DNA from: Anthopleura xanthogrammica
Taxonomy: Eukaryota > Cnidaria > Anthozoa > Actiniaria > Actiniidae
Direction: 5' to 3'
NCBI GenBank assembly: GCA_964019055.1
Contig: OZ025218.1
Coordinates: 5,151,259-5,215,258, forward strand
DNA: 64,000 nt
A model generated the notes under the pieces. The model did no database searches. It saw only the letters and a program-made list of their open reading frames with translations, and was not told where the DNA came from. The stretch's first letter is position 1. The number at the start of each line of letters is the position of its first letter. Below are positions 56,501 to 64,000 of this stretch, in pieces. A program made the position numbers and the translations under genes.

Positions 56501-59500
56501 TTTATTCTCATATAGTACAATAGTCCCCTTCACAGTTCCCTGTGCCATCTTGAAAGGTAGCCTGGCCTTTGCATCGAAACGAGACGAACGGTCAGCTTGT
56601 AATGATAACATTATGAGAATGTAATGAGACCTTCTTTAACATTTTGGACAATAATTCACATGTCTCTATAATAGCTAGTTCACCGTTCGTCTCGCTTCGA
56701 TGCAAAGGCATGGCTACCTTCCAAGATGACGCAGGCAACTGTGAAGTGTACTATTCCTGATGTAGCAAAAATCAGGAATATTCCATGGAGTTTCTCTAAA
56801 TCATTTCACAAGGATAAAGTTCCAAAAGTGGTTAACTTACCGTTTCCATTGTAGAGATTATATATATCCATCACTCGATCCAAGTTGTAACCCTGTAGTC
56901 CCTTTAGAGATCGAAAGAAGCATTTATTGTCAGTATTGGTTGTCAGGTAGAACATAGTCGAAGATCAATCAGTTGTGGTGTGGAAGGAAAGTTTCTGCAT
57001 TAACATTCTGACAGTTAAAATAGTTTACCAGTGTAATAAAAGAATCCAAAAAGATGGCAAAACCAAAATAAATGATTAAAACAAGCTTCCAAAATCCAAA
57101 ATCCCCTTTCCAAAAGGGGACCCTGCTTACCATTTACAGCCGGAAAAAAACCGGAAATTCCGGTCGAAAAACAAATAGTATGTGTCATTCTGTTCGGAAT
57201 GTTACGGAAAACTCATTTTTCCGATTGAGGTAATTCACTTTTCCCGCTCTTTTCGGTTCTTCCGGTAGACGCGTGTACCGCGTGTTCTACCTGTACCATT
57301 TGTCGAAAGTTTGTCCGATTAGAATCGAGATTAGAAAATCACTCCCTATTCCAACCGGATGGATTGGTTTAAATGATAAGACTTTTCCAAAGACATGACG
57401 AAGATAAATAAAAGATGGCAAAAAAAAAAACGTCTTACACCAGCAAAGGCCACTCTGAGGTTGTTTCCATGGTGACATAAACGTGAAGCCTCGGAAAATA
57501 CTCCAAAATTTGATCTGCATATGATAGCTAATTGGCCAACAGTATCTCCCATTATTCCACCTGGAGATCAATAAATAAACCCTGTAAGATGCACGAATAC
57601 AGCATGAATAACAGGACCCATCAAGAAACTAATATCAATAAATAAACCCTGTAAGATGCACGAATACAGCATGAATAACAGGACCCATCAAGAAACTAAT
57701 ATCAATAAATAAACCCTGTAAGATGCACGAATACAGCATGAATAACAGGACACATCAAGAAACTAATATCAATAAATAAACCCTGTAAGATGCACGAACA
57801 CAGCATGAATAACAGGACACATCAAGAAACTAATATCAATAAATAAACCCTGTAAGATGCACGAACACAGCATGAATAACAGGACACATCAAGAAACTAA
57901 TATCAATAAATAAACCCTGTAAGATGCACGAAAACAGCATGAATAACAGGACCCATCAAGAAACTAATATCAATAAATAAACCCTGTAAGATGCACGAAA
58001 ACAGCATGAATAACAGGACACATCAAGAAACTAATATCAATAAATAAACCCTGTAAGATGCACGAAAACAGCATGAATAACAGGACACATCAAGAAACTA
58101 ATATCAATACATAAACCCTGTAAGATGCACGAATACAGGATGAATAACAGGACACATCAAGAAACTAATATTAATAAATAAACCCTGTAAGATGCACGAA
58201 TACAGCATGAATAACAGGACACATCAAGAAACTAATATCAATAAATAAACCCTGTAAGATGCACGAATACAGCATGAATAACAGGTCACATCAAGAAACT
58301 AATATCAATAAATAAACCCTGTAAGATGCACGAATACAGCATGAATAACAGGACACATCAAGAAACTAATATCAATAAATAAACCCTGTAAGATGCACGA
58401 ATACAGCATGAATAACAGGACACATCAAGAAACTAATATCAATAAATAAACCCTGTAAGATGCACGAATACAGCATGAATAACAGAACCCATCAAGAAAC
58501 TAATATCAATAAATAAACCCTGTAAGATGCACGAATACAGCATGAATAACAGGACACATCAAGAAACTAATATCAATACATTTTGTTGGGCTCATTTCTG
58601 TGCTGATGTAATTTCACTAAAAATTAGAAGATAAAATAGTTGTACTGTGGATGCCATTTCTTGTAAGCTGTGGGACGTGCTACTGTGGTATTGTGCTACG
58701 GAGCTACTGTGCTACAGTGCTACTGTGTGTTACATGAGCTACTGTGATACGGTGCTCTAATGCACACTCTAATGCTACAACTACCGTATGTAAAACCCGT
58801 ACCCGAAGCCTATATTCGTGACGGTTATCATGGGCTCATTACCTAGATCAGGCATTACTTTCTTTTACTATCAAGTTTCAGTTTATTTATCAAATTTTGA
58901 TTTCCATTTTGCTTTGGAACTTGCATTAATTCCACAATGAAACAACTTTACAAACGTATTTTCAGGGTTACAGCATGGGTCAATTCCTCATGCAGAAAGC
59001 TCTGAACGCAAACTATGAACCAAACAAGTGACTACAAAAATGCACCAGCAACATGATGTAACTATCTTCTAAGATCACTCACCTGACTTGCCACTTCCAA
59101 TCAGCGTCTTGCCGTGATAGTCCTTTTGTACCTCAAGCAGAGAATTGGCAACATAGGCTATCTCAGGACCGAATCTAAAAGACTAAAAAACACAACGCTT
59201 AATCTTGTGGTTTCTCAGGTCTGACAGGGTAGGGACATTTAGACGTTATAGAAAGGAAGGAAGGAAGGAAGGAAGGAAAGAAAGAAAGTAAGTACACTGG
59301 AAATACTTTAATACTGGGATTACCTGAGTCAAGTAAAAGGTATGGCTACTATTGACAGACTCCATAGCGTTTTCAGCTCCTCGAAAGGTGTAGATCTGCT
59401 GATGAGGGTCACCTACTAATATCTTGGAGCACCTTTGAGATAGTAGAATGTCTGCTACAGCTGAAAGTTCAACAATCATTAAAATATATTATGTACATCA

Positions 59501-61451
59501 GCAGCAGTAATAAAGTATGATTAAAATGAAGAAAAAATGACAAATGAATAGGAAAAAGAATGAGCACGTGAAAGAGTTATTGGATGGATGACGCGATTGA
59601 CTGTTATAGTTGGATGGATAAGAATAAAAAGTCAATCAACTTTGTTTATAGAGGATAACACTTAAGAAATAAAACATTTTCTCCGTGCCTTCATAGCCTG
59701 GTGAAAACCGAGGCTACGCGTTTGGGAGAATTCGAGAGCAGATCAGTGAAAACCCGAGACGAAGTCGAAGAAAATGTTTTATTTCTTTTAAAAAATACTT
59801 AAAAAATGCTTGTTACGTCATTTCCGTGCCTTCATAGCGTGATGAAAACACAGCTCTCGACCAATGAGAGCGCGCGTACTATCTTAAGTATTTTTTAATT
59901 GACAGTAATTCAACTGATAAACTCATGGTCCTCTTTAACAAAAATAAATAAATAATAATACAAGAAAATACATTAAAAAATCAATTCCTAAGCAGCGAAT
60001 TAGCAAAATTCTATAATAAAATGAAATATAACGTGATCATCCGAGCCACGCGAAGGTCTAACCATATGCAGACGTAATAGCAAAGGCAGCACCTTCTCCA
60101 CAAATGGCACAAAGATACAATAAAATATTGTTTTACCCAATGAATGGATGGAAAGATTGGTAGGTGGGTCGATGAATGAATGAACAGATTGACGGATGGA
60201 TGGATAGATAAAAACTAAAATGTTGGCTGTACCTGGAGTAATATCCTGGGCCTCATCCACTAGAATACAATGATAATAACCAAGAATTGGTGCGCTCAAC
60301 TGATAAAGCTTCAGATATCCTTTACCACAAGACAAAAAAAAAACATTGGTAATTGTATTACACTAACGAGTAAACTTCCTATAGTTCTCCATTTACTGTA
60401 GCTATTGACTGTTTGCTTTAATAGCAGTCGAGAAGACAGAGAGACGTTCCATTTGTACAGCACTGCGGACGATAGCTCTGCAGTGGATGAAAACGTTTTT
60501 CCTCGGTATTTTTGAAAATAAAACCTTAAAGGAGAGTCCAAAGAGTTTTAAAAAATGAAGCTCCATTCCTAGAGAGCATTTTGGTCAATTTTTTTCTGGA
60601 TTTTTGGGTGTAAAATAGGGTGAAATCGTGGTTGATAGTGACGTGTGTGCGAAATTTCGGTGCAGCGAGTTGCATCCCTTGAAGACATATTTCTTCATCC
60701 TTCAACACACGGTAACCATAGGGGAATTATATAGGGGAATTATATAGGAAAACAAAGGATTTTTTTTGCTCATTTGTATTACAGAGGACATTCAATTGAC
60801 CTCGAATCAAAAACATTATTAACTGCTTGATTTTAGATTTTTTCTAGCTTGATTCTAGATTTTTTTCCGATTTTATTTTCACCTTTTACTTTTATCTAAA
60901 TTGGGCTCCCTGTGCTTCGCGTTAGTGCCTTGATTTTGAGTGGAATTTACAAAGCCTACAGGAAGCGCTATAGTGCTTTGTTCTCAGTAACAACGTCTTA
61001 TATCCATGCTTTTTAAGCTTCGGCACACGGTACATCATTGCGCGCAATGTTGCAGGCAATTGATCTTGCGAACCATGTCACACGACGCAATTTGTTGCCA
61101 AAGTAGAAAACGATCTTAGCTGAGCAACATTGACTGCAATATTGCGCACAATAGTGATTCGCGTGTCCGCTCCTTTAATGTTCAATATTTTTTTATTTTC
61201 TCAATAATTAAAGGTCACTTTGTTTTCGCGTCATTATATTTTCGCATCACTTATTCTTCGCGTCACTTTGTTTTCGCGATCTTTTTTGAAATCGCGAAGA
61301 TCGCGAAATTAAAGTATCCCGAAAATTCTATGTAATAAGGTAACTGTAAAGTATTCTTAGAACAGTTCTTACCATCATGGGTCATGAATATATCTCTGTC
61401 GTTGATGTCTTTCATTTTATTCCAGATTATCTTGGCGTCCTGTAACAGTTT
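51196..61451 (-). CDS. FBH1: FBH1 (FBXO18) UvrD-like DNA helicase, C-terminal 415 residues
   Basis: Thirteen minus-strand exons in transcription order: 61451-61373, 60319-60233, 59460-59324, 59182-59083, 57560-57439, 56901-56841, 56270-56170, 55494-55413, 54534-54448, 54178-54072, 53401-53360, 53227-53138 and 51348-51196 (stop TAG). All phases agree. Diagnostic segments are [24 protein letters not shown] (motif II), [17 protein letters not shown] (motif III), [12 protein letters not shown] (motif IV), [12 protein letters not shown] (motif V), [14 protein letters not shown] (motif VI) and a Cys-rich tail ([17 protein letters not shown]). FBH1 restrains RAD51 and acts at stalled forks. The Walker A motif and F-box must lie upstream, beyond base 64000. 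The end is Lys-rich ([12 protein letters not shown] type). Several introns carry minisatellites. Confidence 0.93.
51529..51990. repeat. 58-bp minisatellite, about 8 copies
   Basis: Units contain AATGAACGGTATTGCATGG and GATGGTCAGTCGTTAGATGG, in the last FBH1 intron. Confidence 0.95.
52120..53095. repeat. 1-kb GAT/GGT trinucleotide array
   Basis: Nearly uninterrupted GATGAT/GGTGGT mixtures with three higher-order units of about 120 bp (GAGGTGAAGATGATCATCAT at 52138, 52246 and 52376). It lies in the last FBH1 intron. Long Asp-, Met-, Val- or His-rich frames are artefacts. Confidence 0.95.
53798..53995. repeat. Two tandem ~100-bp units
   Basis: GAATGCAGCTC...TTTGGAGGACAAA appears twice. Each unit also holds an inverse TTTGTCCTCCAAA-like end. 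It lies between FBH1 exons 10 and 11. Confidence 0.65.
54215..54440. repeat. 58-bp minisatellite, four copies
   Basis: Units contain CATCCAACATGGCTGCC and ATCAATGATTACAAACCAT, in the FBH1 intron between exons 9 and 10. Confidence 0.9.
56568..56724. mobile_element. MITE-like element, ~36-bp TIRs
   Basis: GGTAGCCTGGCCTTTGCATC ... GAGACGAACGGT is mirrored by ACCGTTCGTCTC ... GGTAGCC-like sequence. A diverged copy lies near 15473-15640. It is in an FBH1 intron. Confidence 0.7.
57566..58578. repeat. 67-bp minisatellite, about 15 copies
   Basis: Units contain AAACCCTGTAAGATGCACGA and AACAGGACACATCAAGAAAC. The array starts only a few bases upstream of the acceptor of FBH1 exon 5 (57560). Confidence 0.97.
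60541..60914. repeat. Dispersed repeat copy (related to 5741-6083)
   Basis: Shares TTTACTTTTATCTAAATTGG and other ordered blocks with the upstream copy. It lies in FBH1 intron 1 as seen here. Confidence 0.55.
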
Positions 61452-61677
61452 CTGTGGATGAAAATATGTTGTTTTATCTTCAAACACATTGAAAAACCTG
61501 GGGCACAAAAACTTAAATGGACAATTTACTACCATCACTAACAACCACAACAACAACATCAAGACAACAACGACAACAACAAGACAACAACGACAACAAA
61601 AACACCAACAACGACAACAACAACAACGACAACAGCGGCACCAATAAGAACATACTGATGGTAACATTAAAAGCGCG

Positions 61678-61836
61678 AACACACGGTGCAACATTGCGCG
61701 CAATATTGCAGGCAATTATAATGAAATAGGATTGTTTTCTACTTCACCAACATTGCTTGCAACAAATTGCGTCGTGTGACATGGCTCGCAAAATCGAATG
61801 CCGGCAACATTGTGCGCGATGTTGCACCGTGTGTCG
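61678..61836. mobile_element. MITE-like element, ~29-bp TIRs
   Basis: ACACGGTGCAACATTGCGCG is mirrored near 61807-61836. Partial relatives occur at 61023-61155. Confidence 0.7.
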
Positions 61837-62066
61837 TAGCTTAACAGCAGCAACTACAACGGTCAAAGAAACAAAGTTATGAAATTGGAATTTAAATCCA
61901 TCTTTTCAAAGTCTCCAAACCAAGCTGAAGTATAACTCCCGAGAAAGGTTTAAATAGTGTTATCAAGATGAAACGCTGAGTTTGAAGAATTTTTCTGATT
62001 GTTTTTCGAAGCCTGTAGGTTCGAACGACAATAAAAGAAAATGGCGAGTAAAGGTCCATGCATTTA

Positions 62067-62393
62067 TACTGTGCGATTTTCTCAGCAACTTGTCTTGCAA
62101 TAATGCTTGTAGCGTACAGGTTGCCGAGACGAGGTGTTACACTGCAACCCGATCTCAGCAACTTGCAGCGACTTAAAAAATATGCCTTAAAATTGCGAGA
62201 AAAGTTGTTGGAGGGTGATACACTGTACAATGGCGTGGCCAGTTGCTGCAATGCGTAGCGAAAAATAGAACTGAGTTCTACTTCGCGCAACGCTATGCGC
62301 AATAAAAAAAAATGCTTGACAACCCCTGTTACACTGGCAATTCTCCAGCAAGTTGGCGTTGCGAGACAAGTTGCTGAGAAAATTGCACAGTGA
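62067..62393. mobile_element. MITE-like element, ~33-bp TIRs
   Basis: ACTGTGCGATTTTCTCAGCA ... CTTGTC at the left is mirrored by GACAAGTTGCTGAGAAAATTGCACAGT-like sequence at the right. Internal GTTACACTG and GCAACTTG motifs repeat. Confidence 0.75.
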
Positions 62394-64000
62394 TAAGGCC
62401 TTAAAATATGCACATTAACATTACTTCAAAATGAACATTAAAACCATTACTGTTGCGGTATGGATTTTTACAGTTGCGCACCGGGAGGAAGTAAAGAAAT
62501 CCCAAAACTTCTAAGTGTAAACACACTGTTTAGCCAATGAGACCGCATATTGATTAAGACAGAATGACAACTCAGATAAGAGGGGAAAAACGAAAAATAC
62601 ATTTTTTTGTTTCGCATTTGTTTTACGAGGGTAGCACGTAATAGTGATCAACACTAATGACCTTGTGGCCCTCACAAATGAAGCAATCGCGAATGTCAGG
62701 TCGTGTTGCATTGTGGGATAGAGTCCAAAGTCGAATCGGGCATAAAATCAGTAGGAAATGTATGTCGGTTGAGAATTAATAACTCGATTTTATCCTTCAA
62801 GAGCTGCTTTAGCTAGAGAAAACCTTCTGAATTTCAATTGTTTGCGGAGGGAGGAGAACCTGAGAACCAGGAGAAAAACCCTTGAAGCATGGATTAAAAA
62901 TTATTAGCGCATGTTCATCCTTAAAGGCCTCAATTTGTACTCGAAAATCTCATTAATAGGGAGCTTAAGAGCGACTGTCCGTAAATGCCGAGAATCGTAC
63001 GACAGTTTAGAAAATCCGAAATTTTTTTTATTTTACCCAAAGAACACCTTTGGTGAGTTGTTTTCAAAAATATAATTGAAAAGTCCAAGCGGCTTTTATT
63101 TTTCGAGAAATCACGAAAAGATGAATTTTTGGGATTTCAGCCGTCAGCTCACCTCCGCAGGCCGGTCAAAATACAGGTTTTTGAAGCGTTCGCAACGATT
63201 ATCCTTTTCTTTTATTACAACCATTTTTTTACAGAAACAAAATCCATCCTTACACTTTCTAATGCAAGTAAAAAATCCTTTTATTTCAAAAATTTTAAAG
63301 GCATTTTGAGCTTACAAAGAGATGTCATTTTACGGCTTCGGGGCTTCGGGTGAATTTTCGTCAACTTCGATGTGTCCAAATGGCCCGTGGTACATAAAGA
63401 ATTACTAAAAAAATACAACCATCTTGAAGACCAATCATTGGTCTTTAACATACTAAAAAATATCAGGCGGCACGTAAAACCCCTTGCGGCGAGAGCGCAA
63501 AATGTGGGTACTATTTTGAGATGTCGGCAACTCGTGCCTGTACAGTACACTGACAGTTGATTGTCCTATTAAAGAAAATATACAAAGCAGAATGACGAAT
63601 ACAACAACGGTATTACTCTTTCAGACATTGTATAAGATTGTACTTGAATGTTATGAGTGATGAATGCATTCATGGTTAAAATCAAAGGGATATTTCATCA
63701 CAGATCAAATCGATAACAGAGTCGAGTTCAAAACACTAACACGTCACACCAACTGGTTCAGAAATAGTTTCTTTAAAGCAATAAGATTCAGGAAACGAAT
63801 AGCCTTTACCACTGCTCATGGTTTAAAAGTCAATGGCGAAACACGCTGAGGTCCATTTTCGGACTTGCATTGAATAATATAAACTGTAACAAGCAATTCA
63901 AACTGAAGTTATAGCATGCATTTCAATGTTGCATAAATTAAACAACGATACTGTACAAACAATTCTCCACTGTACTTAAATTTTACTTACATGTACATGA

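Larger units (their letters stand above)
61452..64000. other. FBH1 intron or 5' region; no exon recognised
   Basis: I looked for the Walker A exon on the minus strand and did not find it. The stretch holds two MITE-like elements, a CAA/ACA-rich tract (61540-61640) and short frames without recognisable domains. Confidence 0.45.

Noticed and set aside
57566..58578. CRISPR-like array
   Set aside because: Units are contiguous head-to-tail with no variable spacers; this is a eukaryotic minisatellite in an intron.
63076..63849. Short plus-strand frames near the right edge
   Set aside because: No domain, no start context and AT-rich composition; I cannot support them as genes.

Overview
This window is nuclear DNA from an animal, most likely a cnidarian and probably an anthozoan such as a coral or sea anemone. 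The evidence is AT-rich DNA, genes split into short exons by GT-AG introns, metazoan extracellular domain combinations (ephrin, collagen-Ig-pentraxin, H-type lectin), and many fold-back elements, LINE fragments and minisatellites. The species cannot be named from sequence alone. Exon junctions below were read by eye. In every multi-exon gene claimed as a host gene the exon phases agree, and where both gene ends are visible the coding total is divisible by three. The two broken copies (A and B) are flagged as such.

Layout. (1) 318-4576 (+): a transmembrane, ephrin-B-like gene lacking its first exon. (2) 6564-48458 (+): a cluster of four pentraxin-tailed genes. Copies A (6564-14723), B (29242-35758) and C (37378-48458) encode type II membrane proteins: signal-anchor, furin-type site, collagen triple helix, three Ig domains, pentraxin. 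Gene D (17225-27591), between A and B, encodes a secreted multi-lectin protein: three H-type lectin modules, Kazal, C-type lectin, EGF, pentraxin. C and D look intact. A is split by a 5-kb transposon. B carries a frameshift and a lost splice donor. (3) 51196-61451 (-): the C-terminal helicase half of FBH1 (FBXO18), 13 exons, whose 5' exons lie beyond the window.

Two mobile elements may be undescribed. The first (7195-12228) sits inside the collagen exon of copy A. It has inverted terminal repeats of about 700 bp and a TAA target duplication. It encodes a DUF6589-like region followed by a domain with the acidic-residue layout of FEN1/XPG nucleases and a Cys-rich tail. The second (about 39691-47555) fills the last intron of copy C. 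It carries a tyrosine recombinase with a zinc finger and a Myb/SANT domain, convergent with a spliced gene for a superfamily-3 helicase. Its non-coding DNA holds a cluster of GTTCC motifs, four hairpin repeats and a large inverted repeat studded with TAACGG motifs. It is bracketed by an 11-bp inverted repeat and two (CATTGT)n arrays. Together these resemble an integrating, self-replicating episome.

The rest is degraded LINE sequence, at least nine fold-back/MITE-like elements, several minisatellites (58-110 bp units), a 1-kb GAT/ATC repeat, and segmental duplications linking the regions upstream of B and C. I saw no rRNA, tRNA or CRISPR.
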